64,000 nt of DNA from Paracoccaceae bacterium. GTDB lineage: Bacteria; Pseudomonadota; Alphaproteobacteria; Rhodobacterales; Rhodobacteraceae. The notes under the pieces are model-generated. The model did no database searches. It was not told where the DNA came from and saw only the letters and a list, made by a program, of their open reading frames with translations. This document shows, in pieces, positions 9,729 to 18,746 of the stretch; the first letter of the stretch is position 1, and each line of letters begins with the position of its first letter. The stretch spans positions 1-64,000 of the forward strand of contig JAAFAB010000002.1 of NCBI GenBank assembly GCA_018222585.1, read 5' to 3'. A program made the position numbers and the translations under genes.

Positions 9729-10061
9729 TCAGTCGAAGTCGAAGATCTCGCTCAGCAGCGATTTGCGTTTCTTCTTCTTGTAATACTTCTTGTCGTGGTG
9801 GCCATGATAGCCGCCCTGGTGCTGCGCGCGCGGGTCATAGCGGTGACCCTCGTCGTGCTCCTCGCGCATCGGCGCGGCGCGGGACGGGGCAGCGCGGGAC
9901 GGGGCAGGACGCGCGGGCGCGGCCGGCTCGGCGGTGCGCTCGATGATCTTGTCCAGCTCGCCGCGATCCAGCCAGACGCCCCGGCATGTCGGGCAGTAGT
10001 CGATCTCGACCCCCTGCCTGTCGGTCATCAAAAGCTCGGTCCCGTCTACCGGACATCTCAT
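9729..10061 (-). CDS. TFIIB-type zinc-ribbon protein
   Basis: A 110-residue protein. The N-terminus MRCPVDGTELL and the block DYCPTCRGVWLDRGELDKII are the signature of the bacterial zf-TFIIB family (Cys3, Cys23 and Cys26 visible, with the fourth ligand not a cysteine). After a proline/alanine hinge the C-terminus is rich in His, Tyr and Lys (HHDKKYYKKKKRK) and ends acidic. The cellular role of the family is not established. The start follows a GGGAGGT box. It is a single gene convergent with the efflux operon. Confidence 0.85.
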   Translation of the reverse strand: MRCPVDGTELLMTDRQGVEIDYCPTCRGVWLDRGELDKIIERTAEPAAPARPAPSRAAPSRAAPMREEHDEGHRYDPRAQHQGGYHGHHDKKYYKKKKRKSLLSEIFDFD

Positions 10062-10412
10062 GCGCGCACCTCCCTTTCGCGGTTCCCTTCCAGATGGGGC
10101 CGTGCCGCAAGGGCCACAAGGCGACTGACGGGATTGTTAACCAAGTCTCTGGAAAATTTGAGACTTATCCTTTTGTATAGATGACCGGCAGGGGGTTACC
10201 GGGGTATTGCTTCGGTGTCGGACGGAAACGGGACAGCAAGGGCCGCGACCCCCGACAGAGGCACCGAAGAGGGTGCGATCAACGCGCAGAGGGCGAAACG
10301 CCCGCGCACAACATCCGAGTTCGACGGTGTGGGCCGCAGACAGTCCCTCCGTCGGCGGCCGTCTCTCTCTCCACATCCCGTTGCTCTCGGCAAAGGGGAA
10401 AAGGAGATCGGG
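10062..10412. promoter_or_regulatory. intergenic region with a 7-bp inverted repeat
   Basis: This stretch of about 350 bases lies between the divergent zinc-ribbon gene and the CtrA-like regulator. It contains AAGTCTC at 10143-10149 and GAGACTT at 10160-10166, an inverted repeat with a 10-base spacer in an AT-rich patch, which could be an operator. The downstream 200 bases are open in one plus-strand frame but lack a ribosome site and recognisable protein features. Confidence 0.35.
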
Positions 10413-11111
10413 ATGCGCCTTCTGGTGACCGACACGACCTGGAATATCGCCGGCCTCGCTCATGCCATGGGCAAGCAAGGGTTCTACATCACCGAGGCCG
10501 GTTCCGGCGCCGAGGTGCTGGAATTCGCTTCTTCGGCAGAGCAGAATGCCATCCTGATCGACCCCGACCTGCCGGACATGGACGCGGGTGACCTGACCGC
10601 GAAGCTGCGGGCCACCTATCCGCGCATGGTGATCGTCGTGGTCTCGCGCCGGGTCGACGACAAGCTGCGGGCGGGCTTCATGACCCGTGGTGCGGACGAG
10701 GTGATCGAATGGCCCTGCAAGCCGGTCGAGATCGCCGCCCGGCTGCGCGCATATGTTCGCCGTGCCTGCGGCTTCAGTCATCCGGTGCTGGAAAGCAGCG
10801 CGCTCAGAGTCGACGTCGAGGCCCGGGCGGTGCACTGGGGTGACATGCCCATCCACCTGACCCGCCTGGAATACGAGCTGGTCGAGATGCTGATGCTGCG
10901 TGCCGGCGGGATGGTCAGCCGCGACCAGATCATGCTGCAGCTCTACGCCTGGCAGGACGAGCCCGACCCGAAGATCATCGACGTCTACATCTGCCGAATC
11001 CGTGCAAAGCTCTCGGCCATCGGCGCGCCGGACGATGTGCTGGTCACCTCCTTCGGGCAGGGCGTGCGGATCCCCGCGCTGACCGCGCCGGCAAAGGAAC
11101 GGGCCGCCTGA
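10413..11111 (+). CDS. CtrA-like OmpR-family response regulator
   Basis: About 232 residues from the ATG at 10413, which follows AAGGAG. The receiver domain keeps the phosphoacceptor at Asp50 (LIDPDLPDMD), Ser79 and Lys103 (PCKP). Its acidic pocket has only one acid (LLVTD) instead of the usual pair. The C-terminal winged helix, with EPDPKIIDVYICRIRAKLS, is very close to the corresponding part of CtrA, the alphaproteobacterial cell-cycle/motility regulator. It is therefore a CtrA paralogue rather than CtrA itself, probably binding related DNA sites. No cognate kinase gene is adjacent. The weakened acidic pocket suggests altered phosphorylation; this is inference. Confidence 0.82.
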   Translation: MRLLVTDTTWNIAGLAHAMGKQGFYITEAGSGAEVLEFASSAEQNAILIDPDLPDMDAGDLTAKLRATYPRMVIVVVSRRVDDKLRAGFMTRGADEVIEWPCKPVEIAARLRAYVRRACGFSHPVLESSALRVDVEARAVHWGDMPIHLTRLEYELVEMLMLRAGGMVSRDQIMLQLYAWQDEPDPKIIDVYICRIRAKLSAIGAPDDVLVTSFGQGVRIPALTAPAKERAA

Positions 11112-11160
11112 CCACGGGGGGCTCCTCCGAATTTCACCGAATGCGTCCAGCACACGCAGG

Positions 11161-11192
11161 GACGGGCGGAGGCCATCGCGGCGCCGCCCGTC
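11161..11192 (+). terminator. terminator after CtrA-like gene
   Basis: GACGGGCGG (11161-11169) pairs with CCGCCCGTC (11184-11192) and is followed by TTCCCTTT. Confidence 0.75.
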
Positions 11193-11318
11193 TTCCCTTT
11201 CCGGGGCCTCGCCATGCGTCGTGGAGGCGCGCCTGACGCGATTTGGCGTCCATTCACCTTTGTTATCAGAGCATTAACCACATTCATCGCAGGCTGGGGT
11301 ATCTTCGGAGATGTGCCC

Positions 11319-11963
11319 ATGCTGCGCTGCCTCGGCCTTGCCCTGCTGCTTCTGCTGCCCGATCCGCTGGCGGCGGGGGCCTGGCCGCGCGGCAAGGGGG
11401 CGCATTTCCTCTCGGTCACGGGGCGGATGATCGGTTCCGACAGCGGCACCTGGATGCAGTCCTATTCGTTGTTCCACGAAGTCGGGCTGAGCGACCGGCT
11501 GACCCTGTCGACCGATCTGGGCGGGGCGATCTCGGGGCTGGACAAGCTGGTCAGCTACCTGTCGATCCCGCTGGGGGAGCGGTTTGGTTTCAACATCGCG
11601 CTGGACATGGGGGCGGGGCAGGTGGCGGGGGACTGGGTGCTGCGCCCGGGCCTTTCGTTCGGGCGGGGTCTCTCGCGTCCCTCGGGCTGGATCAGCGGAG
11701 AGCTTGCGGCCGAGGTCTTCCCCGAGACCGGCGCCGTGGACTGGAAGTTCGACCTGACCGCCGGCCTCAGCCCCGGCGCGCGGGTGAAGTACTATGCCCA
11801 GATCCAGACCGGGCAGCGCATGGGCGATCCGGCCTTCGCGCGGCTGGCGGGGTCGGTCGCGGTACGGTTGCGCGAAGGCACCTTCCTGGATGTCGGCGGT
11901 TCCGTCGGGCTGAGCAACAGCGACCCCTACCGGCTCAAGCTGGGCATATGGCAGGAGTTCTGA
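11319..11963 (+). CDS. exported hypothetical protein, beta-barrel-like
   Basis: About 214 residues from the ATG at 11319, preceded by GGAG. The start is chosen because it gives a normal signal peptide (MLRCLGLALLLLLPDPLAAG); an upstream ATG at 11214 would bury it. The mature part has many alternating strands with glycines and aromatic ends (TLSTDLGGAISG, FDLTAGLSPGARVKYYAQIQ) and ends with a terminal Phe, as outer-membrane barrels often do. Function is unknown. It lies between the CtrA-like regulator and a pyridoxamine-oxidase-like gene, both on the same strand. Confidence 0.65.
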   Translation: MLRCLGLALLLLLPDPLAAGAWPRGKGAHFLSVTGRMIGSDSGTWMQSYSLFHEVGLSDRLTLSTDLGGAISGLDKLVSYLSIPLGERFGFNIALDMGAGQVAGDWVLRPGLSFGRGLSRPSGWISGELAAEVFPETGAVDWKFDLTAGLSPGARVKYYAQIQTGQRMGDPAFARLAGSVAVRLREGTFLDVGGSVGLSNSDPYRLKLGIWQEF

Positions 11964-12012
11964 GGCCCGGATTCCTGGTGACAGGCGCCCCGGGCTGGGG
12001 CACACCCGGCAC

Positions 12013-12501
12013 ATGGCCAAGACCGACCCAATCCGCCCGACAGATGACGAGGCCCGCGCGCTGGCGCGGACCTTGCTGGACAGGGCCCCGTTCGCCGCGC
12101 TTGGCGTGCTGGTCGAGGGCGCGCCGCTGGTGACGCGCATTGCCCTGTTCGCCCCTGAGGATGGCGTGCCGGTAACGCTGGTGTCGCGTCTTTCGACCCA
12201 TACCAGCGCGCTGCTGGAGGGTCAGAAGGTGTCGCTGCTGGTCGGAGAGCCGGGGGGCAAGGGCGATCCGCTGACCCATCCGCGCCTCAGCCTGCAGGCG
12301 ACGGCGGATCCGGTGCCGCGCGAGGATCCGCGCTTTGACGCCTTGTCGCGCGCCTATGTCGCCGCGCGGCCGAAATCGAAGCTCTACATAGGGTTCGCGG
12401 ATTTTCTGCTCGTCCGTTTTCTGCTCGAGGGCGCGTTGCTGAACGGTGGCTTCGGCGCTGCCTTCCGCCTGACGCCCGAAGACCTGATGCCCCGGGGCTG
12501 A
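12013..12501 (+). CDS. pyridoxamine 5'-phosphate oxidase-like / HugZ-type flavin- or heme-binding protein
   Basis: A 162-residue split-barrel protein. The start DDEARALARTLLDRAPFAALG, then TRIALFAPEDGVPVTLVSRLSTHT and the tail helix are typical of the HugZ/PNPOx-like group, whose members bind FMN or degrade heme. The pattern LST-HTSALL at about residue 60 is the usual phosphate-binding loop. The C-terminal DUF2470 domain found in true HugZ proteins is absent, so heme oxygenase activity is uncertain. It is a monocistronic gene, followed by a hairpin. Confidence 0.8.
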   Translation: MAKTDPIRPTDDEARALARTLLDRAPFAALGVLVEGAPLVTRIALFAPEDGVPVTLVSRLSTHTSALLEGQKVSLLVGEPGGKGDPLTHPRLSLQATADPVPREDPRFDALSRAYVAARPKSKLYIGFADFLLVRFLLEGALLNGGFGAAFRLTPEDLMPRG

Positions 12502-12518
12502 GCTCCCGATGCGAAAAC

Positions 12519-12538
12519 GCCTCCCCGAGGGGGGAGGC
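12519..12538. terminator. hairpin between convergent genes
   Basis: GCCTCCCC (12519-12526) pairs with GGGGAGGC (12531-12538). It sits between the HugZ-like gene and the convergent beta-helix gene. Confidence 0.65.
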
Positions 12539-12562
12539 GCTGCGCTGGCGACCTGGGAGGTC

Positions 12563-14854
12563 TCAGAGAGGATCGTCCATCCTGACCCGCACCGTGACGG
12601 TGCCCGAGACCGCCTCCTGCCAGGTCAGGGTGACCTGGTCGCGCTCGGCGCCCTCCTTGGTCTTCACGTAGGGCATGAGGTGGTGGGCGACATTGGCACC
12701 GGTGGCGATCTTGCCGTTGGCGACGACAGCCTCGACGGTCTGCGCCCAGCCCCCGAAAGGCAGCTTCGGTGCGCAGTCGATGGTCCAGACCGTCGCGGGG
12801 CTGGCCTCGTCATGCTTCAGCACCAGGGGGTTCACCGTCCCGGTATCCACCAGGTTGAACATGTTGCCGGCGAAGGTGACATTGGTCATCTTCTCGAAGT
12901 CGAGCTGGGCAAAGCTGGTGTCCACGCTCTCCACCCGGTCGATCGAGCCATGGATGCAGCGGAAGATATTGCCGGTGACATTCATCCCGTTCAGGTAATG
13001 ACCCGCGCCGTAGGGCTTGACGATCAGGAAGGTGAACCAGGGCGCCACGTCGCTGCACAGGCAGATGTTGTCGGTGACGTTGAGGCCCGAAAAGCTGAAC
13101 TCGCTGGAAAACTCTGGCGCGTCGTCGTGTTCGTTGCCCCATTCGATATAGCAGTTGTCGATGTAGTTGCCGGTGATGGTGGCCCGGGCATTGGTTCGCG
13201 ACAGCACGATGCCGGGGGTGCGGATTCCCGCGTCTGCACTGTCGCCGCCGAAGAAGTGGTTCCCCGAGATGATCGAGCCGGTGCCGGCGATCACCGCGAA
13301 GGTGCGCAGTTGCTGCACGCGGTTGTTGCGCAGCTTGATGTCGTTGGCATTGGTGTTCAGCGCGATGGAGACCCGGTTCTGGCTGAGCTCGGAGCTTTCG
13401 TCCGAGATGAACTGGCAGCGGTCGACCAGCATCCCCTGGCAGCCGGTGCCATGGCTGGTGATGCCGCGATCCTTGGGGCGGGTGATGTAACAGTCGCGGA
13501 TATGGAAGATCAGCCCGGCCGGGGCCATCAGGATGGCACTGCATTCGCCACCGCACTGGAACTCGATATCCGACATCGAGAACTTGTCGAGATAGTCGAA
13601 GCCCGAGAAATCCAGCAGGTACTTGAAGCGCTTGAAGGTGAAGGTCTGGGTCCCGGCGGCATCATGCAGCGGCAGCGACAGGGTCAGCTTCTGCTGCGCC
13701 ACGTTGACCGAGGTGACATAGACCTCGCGCCCGACGCCATTGCCCCCGACCAGAGAGCCGGGCTGGATATTGGCGATATTGGTGACACCGGTCAACTCGT
13801 CCGACTTGGCCGGATCGTAGGTGCCCTGGCTGGTGGTGATGTCGGTGTCCCAGGCCGCGCCGCCGGCGCAGTCGAACTGGCCGTTGCAGATGTGGCGCCG
13901 CTGCGCGTAGCTGGTCTTGTTGGCCAGCGCGGCCTGCATGTCGATGGGTTGGGTCACCTTGATGCGGCGCCCACCCATGTCCAGGCTCTCGTGGTCGGCA
14001 TTGTTCAGCAGCGACTGGAAGGCCTTCCTGAAGGCCAGTTCCTCATCCTTGAAGGCGTCGATATAGGCGGGCAGGTGGAAGTCCTTGGTCAGCGACAGGA
14101 TCGCGGCGGCGGGCATGGTCAGCGTGCCGTCGAACTGGGCGCGGTTGTCGAAGGTCATGCTGTCGGAAAGGTAGTAGGTGCCCTCGGGGATCTTCACCAG
14201 CCGCCCGTCGGCAGCGGCATCGGCGGCCATGAAGGCCGCGAGGTCGTCGGTGACGCCATCGCCCTTGGCGCCGAAGTCGCGCACGTCGACCCAGGCCAGC
14301 ATGTCGCGCAGGAAGACGTCGGTCACATCCTCGATGACGATATCGTCGATCCGGACGATGCCGCCATTGGCACCTGTCAGGTCCAGCCCGAAGTGGCCAT
14401 AGACCGGCGTCGTGCCCCAGGCCATGTCCACGCCGTCGCGGTCACCGCTGCCGACGATGGCGCTGACCTCGCGCACCTCGCCGTAACTTGACAGGGTGAT
14501 GGCAGGGCCGGTCTCGGTCAGCCCGGTGACATGGGCATCCGAGGTATCGCCCGCCCAGCCCGCAATGCGGACCGAGGGGAAATTGCCGCTGACCGCCTTC
14601 ACCCTGGCGCTGATGCGCAGGTAGCAGCCGGGCAGAATCGGGGTTTTGCCCATGTAGCGCAGCTTCTGGGTGGTCGAGCCCTTGAGCAGTTCAAGACAGC
14701 CCGAGAAGTCCTGATCCGCTGCGATGATCGCCGCATTGGGATTGCCCTGATAGGTGTCCGAGCCGGGGGTGCCGTCGCCGCTCGACCATTGGTCCAGACC
14801 GTTCTCGAAAGCCGGGGGCATGAAGAGAATGCCGTCCGTGATCGCCTTGTTCAT
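12563..14854 (-). CDS. right-handed parallel beta-helix protein, pectate-lyase-3 / GH28-related
   Basis: A 763-residue protein. Residues 1-190 form a jelly-roll-like, carbohydrate-binding-type region (YLRISARVKAVSGNFPSVRI). The beta-helix begins with the signature VDVRDFGAKGDGVTDDLAAF and runs through many short NXIXXXXF rungs (MNVTGNIFRC, VTFAGNMFNL) to near residue 690, followed by a small C-terminal domain. Such proteins cleave or bind polysaccharides, or act as tail-spike-like adhesins. There is no classical signal peptide, so export, if any, is by another route. Active-site acids cannot be assigned by eye. It is a single gene with a GGAAAGG ribosome site. Confidence 0.75.
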   Translation of the reverse strand: MNKAITDGILFMPPAFENGLDQWSSGDGTPGSDTYQGNPNAAIIAADQDFSGCLELLKGSTTQKLRYMGKTPILPGCYLRISARVKAVSGNFPSVRIAGWAGDTSDAHVTGLTETGPAITLSSYGEVREVSAIVGSGDRDGVDMAWGTTPVYGHFGLDLTGANGGIVRIDDIVIEDVTDVFLRDMLAWVDVRDFGAKGDGVTDDLAAFMAADAAADGRLVKIPEGTYYLSDSMTFDNRAQFDGTLTMPAAAILSLTKDFHLPAYIDAFKDEELAFRKAFQSLLNNADHESLDMGGRRIKVTQPIDMQAALANKTSYAQRRHICNGQFDCAGGAAWDTDITTSQGTYDPAKSDELTGVTNIANIQPGSLVGGNGVGREVYVTSVNVAQQKLTLSLPLHDAAGTQTFTFKRFKYLLDFSGFDYLDKFSMSDIEFQCGGECSAILMAPAGLIFHIRDCYITRPKDRGITSHGTGCQGMLVDRCQFISDESSELSQNRVSIALNTNANDIKLRNNRVQQLRTFAVIAGTGSIISGNHFFGGDSADAGIRTPGIVLSRTNARATITGNYIDNCYIEWGNEHDDAPEFSSEFSFSGLNVTDNICLCSDVAPWFTFLIVKPYGAGHYLNGMNVTGNIFRCIHGSIDRVESVDTSFAQLDFEKMTNVTFAGNMFNLVDTGTVNPLVLKHDEASPATVWTIDCAPKLPFGGWAQTVEAVVANGKIATGANVAHHLMPYVKTKEGAERDQVTLTWQEAVSGTVTVRVRMDDPL

Positions 14855-14957
14855 GCCGTAGCCCTTTCCTCTGCCGCGACGCCGCGCGGCGCCGAATGGG
14901 CGAAAGAGCTATCAACCATCCCTTAACGGAGGCTGGGAGGACCGAGCGGCGCGCGTC

Positions 14958-15010
14958 GTCGAAACGGGCGTCCTCTACACGGGCGTCCTCTACATGGGCG
15001 GGCCCTACAC
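14958..15010. repeat. short imperfect tandem repeat
   Basis: The 15-base unit CGGGCGTCCTCTACA occurs twice in a row and a third, diverged unit (TGGGCGGGCCCTACA) follows. It lies in the spacer just upstream of the beta-helix gene and at the 3' side of the DUF4864 gene. Confidence 0.6.
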
Positions 15011-15403
15011 GGCGGGTTCGGCGGTCGGCAGGCGGCGCACGGCGTCGATCTTCCAGCCCTCGGGGGTCTCTATCATCATGTACTCCAGAAGGTAGCTGCG
15101 CCCCTGCCGGTCCTCGATCAGCAGAACCTGGGCCTGCCGTTCGCCGCGCGCCTCGGCGCCCATGAAGCGGAAGAGGCGGGGGTCCAGCACCTCGGGGTAG
15201 CCCTGCCGCAACATGCGTTCGAAGTTCTCGACCGGACCGAAGACCCCCCGGATGCCGGGCGATGCCATTTCGTAGGCGCCGGGAAAATCGCCCTGCCTGA
15301 GGGCCTCCATCTGGGTGCTGATGACGCCTTTGACCGCGTCGTCCTGCGCCGTGGCCGGGCCTGCGATCAGCAGGGCCGCCAGTAGTCCGATCATGAAACG
15401 CAT
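15005..15403 (-). CDS. DUF4864 domain-containing exported protein
   Basis: A 132-residue protein with a signal peptide (MRFMIGLLAALLIAGPATA, cut before QDD). The mature domain has the DUF4864 pattern: ISTQMEALRQGDFPGAYEMA, then FERMLRQGYPEVLDP and the final strand EGWKIDAVRRLP. The fold is NTF2-like and the role is unknown; it would act in the periplasm. It starts after GGAGG and is a single gene. The next gene upstream on the same strand (DUF4336) is about 50 bases away and could share its transcript. Confidence 0.82.
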   Translation of the reverse strand: MRFMIGLLAALLIAGPATAQDDAVKGVISTQMEALRQGDFPGAYEMASPGIRGVFGPVENFERMLRQGYPEVLDPRLFRFMGAEARGERQAQVLLIEDRQGRSYLLEYMMIETPEGWKIDAVRRLPTAEPAV

Positions 15404-15454
15404 GATGTCCGTCCTCCGGGAACTCGTACAACTATGCCTTGAGCTAGCCTGCGC

Positions 15455-16186
15455 TTACCCTTGGTCAAGAAGCCGCGAGAAGGCCCGGCGCAGGCGGGGG
15501 GTGGCTTGATCCAGCCAGGGCTCGCCGTGGGACATGATCGCGCTGTCGGGTTGCCAGGACAGCATGGTCTGTACATGGCCGCGCAGGACGTCCCTGTCGA
15601 AGGTTGCGCGCATGTCGGGCGGCATCCGCCCGTCGGGGCGGACGATCCCGGCCAGCTTGGCCAGCTTTCCCATCAGCCAGGGCAGCTTGGCGGGGTCGAA
15701 GTTCTCGATGAAATCCGTCAGCACGAGGCAGCGGGAAGGGGCGTGGAAGAACACCATCTCCTGCAGCACCTTGCTGCCGGTCACCAGGTGGCCCTGCAGC
15801 ACGTTCTCCCAGTCCGCCTCCGGGCCCAGCTCTTCGGCGGGGCCGATCTCCAGCTTGCGACTGGCGGCGCGGGCGCGGACGCCGGGGGCGACCCAGGTCC
15901 GGGCGTCGGGAAAACGCCTCTGCCAGTCGGGCAGGGCGGCGTAGTGGATGGCATTGGGCGCCACCAGGTGCGCCACCGGGCCGAGCGCCTCGACGGTCTC
16001 GAACAGGCCCGGCGCGGGGCGGGTCGGCGAATGCACCCAGAGATCGCCCGAAGGCAGGCGGACAAGGGTCATGCGGGTGGAAAAGGGCAGGCCGAAGAAG
16101 CGGATATGCGGCCCGTCGACGATCCAGATATCGGGGCCGAAGGGCTTCGGGACATTCAGCGGCTCATAGCCCGTGGTGTGACGCAT
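15455..16186 (-). CDS. DUF4336 domain-containing protein (metallo-beta-lactamase-like fold)
   Basis: About 243 residues from the ATG at 16186, which follows GGGGAGG; an ATG at 16234 would add 16 residues without a ribosome site. DUF4336 proteins resemble metallo-beta-lactamase-fold hydrolases that have lost most metal ligands. Visible landmarks are the DIWIVDGPHIRFFGLPFSTR opening, APNAIHYAALPDWQ, a VLTDFIENFD strand and the terminal IMSHGEPW. Enzymatic activity is not established. The neighbours are the lysK terminator and DUF4864. Confidence 0.78.
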   Translation of the reverse strand: MRHTTGYEPLNVPKPFGPDIWIVDGPHIRFFGLPFSTRMTLVRLPSGDLWVHSPTRPAPGLFETVEALGPVAHLVAPNAIHYAALPDWQRRFPDARTWVAPGVRARAASRKLEIGPAEELGPEADWENVLQGHLVTGSKVLQEMVFFHAPSRCLVLTDFIENFDPAKLPWLMGKLAKLAGIVRPDGRMPPDMRATFDRDVLRGHVQTMLSWQPDSAIMSHGEPWLDQATPRLRRAFSRLLDQG

Positions 16187-16234
16187 GGCAGGTCCTCCCC
16201 CGTGTACCATCCTGCGCCTGCCCCCGAATGGCAA

Positions 16235-16261
16235 CAGGGCCGCCCCACGGGGGCGGCCCTG
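16235..16261. terminator. terminator of lysK
   Basis: CAGGGCCGCCCC (16235-16246) pairs with GGGGCGGCCCTG (16250-16261), a 12-bp stem 25 bases beyond the lysK stop. Confidence 0.8.
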
Positions 16262-16285
16262 CGCGGATTGCGGGACGGTGAGGGC

Positions 16286-17866
16286 TCAGCCCTCGACGAA
16301 CTCTCCGGCCAAGGCGCGGTCGATCAGCGCCACGGTTTCCTGCACGCCGTAGAGGGCGATGAAGCCGCCGAAACGCGGACCCTGCGCAGCGCCCAGAAGC
16401 ACCTCGTAGAGACACGAGAACCAGGCCTTCATCGGGTCTAACCGCTCGCGGCCGATGGTGTAGACCACTGACTGCAGCGCCTCGTCGCTTTCCTCGCCGT
16501 CATAATCCCTCAGTGCATCGCGCAGGGCTTCCAGGGCCTCGCGCTCCTGCTCGGTGGCGGCGCGGAAGACCTTACCGGGCTTCACGAAGTCGTTGTAGTA
16601 GCGCACCGCGAAACCGGCGGCCTGGTCCATCTGCGGATTGGTCTCGGGGCTGGCCTCCGGCGCATAGCGACGGATGAAGCCCCAGAGGGTCTCCTTGTCC
16701 TCGGCACCGGAAACCGACGCCAGGTTCAGCAGCATCGAGAAGGGCACCACCATGTCCGAGGCGGGCACGTCACCGGCGTGGATATGCCAGACCGGGTTGG
16801 CGGCCTGGCCCTTGGCGTCCTGCGTCGGGAAGGCCTGCAGCTGCTGGTGGTATTCATCCATCGCCTTGGGGATGACATCGAAATACAGACGCTTGGCCGT
16901 CTTCGGCTTCAGGAACATGAAGTAGCTGAGGCTCTCGGTGGAGGCATAGGTCAGCCACTCGTCGATCGAGATGCCGTTGCCCGAGGATTTCGAGATCTTC
17001 TGACCCCGGTCATCCAGGAACAGCTCGTAGGTGAAATGTTCGGGCTTCTTGCCGCCGAGGATCTCGCAGATGCGGTCATAGATCGGCGTGTTGGTGCTGT
17101 GGTCCTTGCCGTACATCTCGAAGTCGACGCCAAGCGCGGCCCAGCGGGCGCCGAAATCGGGCTTCCACTGCAGCTTCACGTTGCCGCCGGTGACGGGCAG
17201 GGTCCACTCCTTACCGTCCTCGTCATCGAAGGTGATCGTGTAATCATCCTTGTTGACCGACTTCATAGGCACATAGAGGACGCGGCCGGTCTCGGGATGG
17301 ATCGGCAGGAAGATCGAATAGGTCGCCGCGCGCTCTTCACGCAGGGACTTCAGCATCACCTTCATCACGTCATCGTACTTGTCGACGGCGCGCTTCAACA
17401 CCTCGTCGAACTGGCCCGACTTGTAGAATTCGGTGGCCGAGTAGAACTCGTACTCGAAGCCGAAGGTATCGAGGAACCGACGCAGCATGGCGTTGTTGTG
17501 ATGGCCGAAACTCTCGTGGGTCTCGAACGGGTCGTAGACCGAGGTCAGCGGCTTCTGGATGTCCTCGCGCAGGCGCTCCTGGTTCGGCACGTTGCCGGGG
17601 ATCTTGCGCATCCCGTCCATGTCATCGCTGAAGCAGATGAGCCGGGTGGGAATGTCGCTGATCACCTCGAAGGCGCGGCGGATCATCGTGGTGCGCAGCA
17701 CCTCGCCGAAGGTGCCGATATGGGGCAGGCCGGAGGGGCCATAGCCCGTCTCGAACAGCACGTAACCCTTTTCCGGCGCCTTCTTCTCGTACCGTTTGGC
17801 GAGGCGGCGGGCCTCTTCGAAAGGCCAGGCTTTCGATTCCAATGCGGCTTGGCGCAACTCGGACAT
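16286..17866 (-). CDS. lysK: class I lysine--tRNA ligase
   Basis: A 526-residue class I lysyl-tRNA synthetase, the archaeal-type enzyme used by many alphaproteobacteria instead of class II LysS. It charges tRNA-Lys in the cytoplasm. The HIGH-type motif reads [13 protein letters not shown] near residues 44-56 and the KMSKS-type motif reads KISKSSGNG near residue 290. The C-terminal helical tRNA-binding part follows. The start has AAGGAG nine bases upstream. It is a single gene between TerB and DUF4336. Confidence 0.97.
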   Translation of the reverse strand: MSELRQAALESKAWPFEEARRLAKRYEKKAPEKGYVLFETGYGPSGLPHIGTFGEVLRTTMIRRAFEVISDIPTRLICFSDDMDGMRKIPGNVPNQERLREDIQKPLTSVYDPFETHESFGHHNNAMLRRFLDTFGFEYEFYSATEFYKSGQFDEVLKRAVDKYDDVMKVMLKSLREERAATYSIFLPIHPETGRVLYVPMKSVNKDDYTITFDDEDGKEWTLPVTGGNVKLQWKPDFGARWAALGVDFEMYGKDHSTNTPIYDRICEILGGKKPEHFTYELFLDDRGQKISKSSGNGISIDEWLTYASTESLSYFMFLKPKTAKRLYFDVIPKAMDEYHQQLQAFPTQDAKGQAANPVWHIHAGDVPASDMVVPFSMLLNLASVSGAEDKETLWGFIRRYAPEASPETNPQMDQAAGFAVRYYNDFVKPGKVFRAATEQEREALEALRDALRDYDGEESDEALQSVVYTIGRERLDPMKAWFSCLYEVLLGAAQGPRFGGFIALYGVQETVALIDRALAGEFVEG

Positions 17867-17994
17867 GTCGGGTCTCCTTGAGGATTCGGCCCCGTGCGGG
17901 CACCGGGCTTCCTATTGTGCATGGGCCGAGGGGTCAATATTGTGACGCCTGAAGGCCCGTCAGGGCATGTCATACCCGCGTTTAAGGATAGCAG

Positions 17995-18420
17995 ATGACC
18001 ACCGATATCGAGCATACCCTCTCGGCCCAGGACTGCCTTGTCCTGCTGATGATCGCCGTCTCGGTCTCGGACGAGAACGTCCGCACCGCCGAGCTGATCA
18101 AGATCGAGAGCCAGGTGAACACCCTGCCGGTCTTCGGCACCTACGATGACAGCCGGATCAAGCAGATGTCCTCGATCGTCTTCGACCTGTTCTCGGAAGA
18201 GGACGGGCTGGACGCGCTCTTCGGCCTGATCCGCGACAACCTGCCCGAACGCCTGTTCGAAACGGCCTATGCGCTGGCCTGCGACGTGGCCGCCGCCGAC
18301 GGCACCCTGCGCGAAAGCGAGCTGCGGCTGCTGGAAGAAATCCGCTACGAGCTGAACATCGACCGGCTTCACGCCGCAGCCATCGAGCGCGGCGCAAGGG
18401 CGCGGCACGTCACAGTCTAG
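17995..18420 (+). CDS. TerB family tellurite-resistance-like protein
   Basis: A 141-residue all-helical protein. The paired helices with acidic ends (LLMIAVSVSDENVRTAELIKI and YALACDVAAADGTLRESELR) are the TerB signature, with the conserved Asp/Glu residues that can bind a metal ion. TerB-like proteins act at the cytoplasmic membrane or in stress responses; stand-alone copies like this one have no assigned role. There are no other ter genes nearby. It is divergent from lysK. Confidence 0.82.
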   Translation: MTTDIEHTLSAQDCLVLLMIAVSVSDENVRTAELIKIESQVNTLPVFGTYDDSRIKQMSSIVFDLFSEEDGLDALFGLIRDNLPERLFETAYALACDVAAADGTLRESELRLLEEIRYELNIDRLHAAAIERGARARHVTV

Positions 18421-18536
18421 GCCGGCGCGCCGGGGCTGGATCAGGAGCGGGCGGACCTTCGCGCGGCGGGGCAAGTCCGTGCGCATTCTCGTGAGCCGGG
18501 CACGAGCTGCATTGATCGGGCGTGAGTCCGCCCCAG

Positions 18537-18746
18537 ATGATCAGCATGACCTTGTTTCAGAAGAAGTTTCCCGCCACGCGCCGCCTTGCCCTGATTGTCG
18601 GCCTTGCCCTGCTGGTCCTCGCCCCGGTCGTCGGGGCGTTCCTGCAACCGGATGACCTTTCGGCCAGGCCGCTGTCGGCCGAGACCTCGCCGCTGACCGT
18701 GCCCCAGGATGATGGTCCGCAGGACGACGGTCAGCCCAGCCCGTAG
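18537..18746 (+). CDS. small single-pass membrane hypothetical protein
   Basis: About 69 residues (a GTG at 18522 would add five). It has a basic N-terminus (FQKKFPATRR), one hydrophobic segment (LALIVGLALLVLAPVVGAFL) and an acidic, proline-rich tail with a PQDDG repeat. No family is recognised. Its 3' end overlaps the 3' end of the convergent dacB gene by 16 bases. Confidence 0.4.
   Translation: MISMTLFQKKFPATRRLALIVGLALLVLAPVVGAFLQPDDLSARPLSAETSPLTVPQDDGPQDDGQPSP

Noticed and set aside
12509-14491. Long open plus-strand frame opposite the beta-helix gene
   Set aside because: It is a shadow; the minus strand has a clear pectate-lyase-3 signature and repeated rungs.
18441-18647. Minus-strand frame over the small membrane gene
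   Set aside because: It has no ribosome site, and the plus-strand protein has a clear membrane helix.
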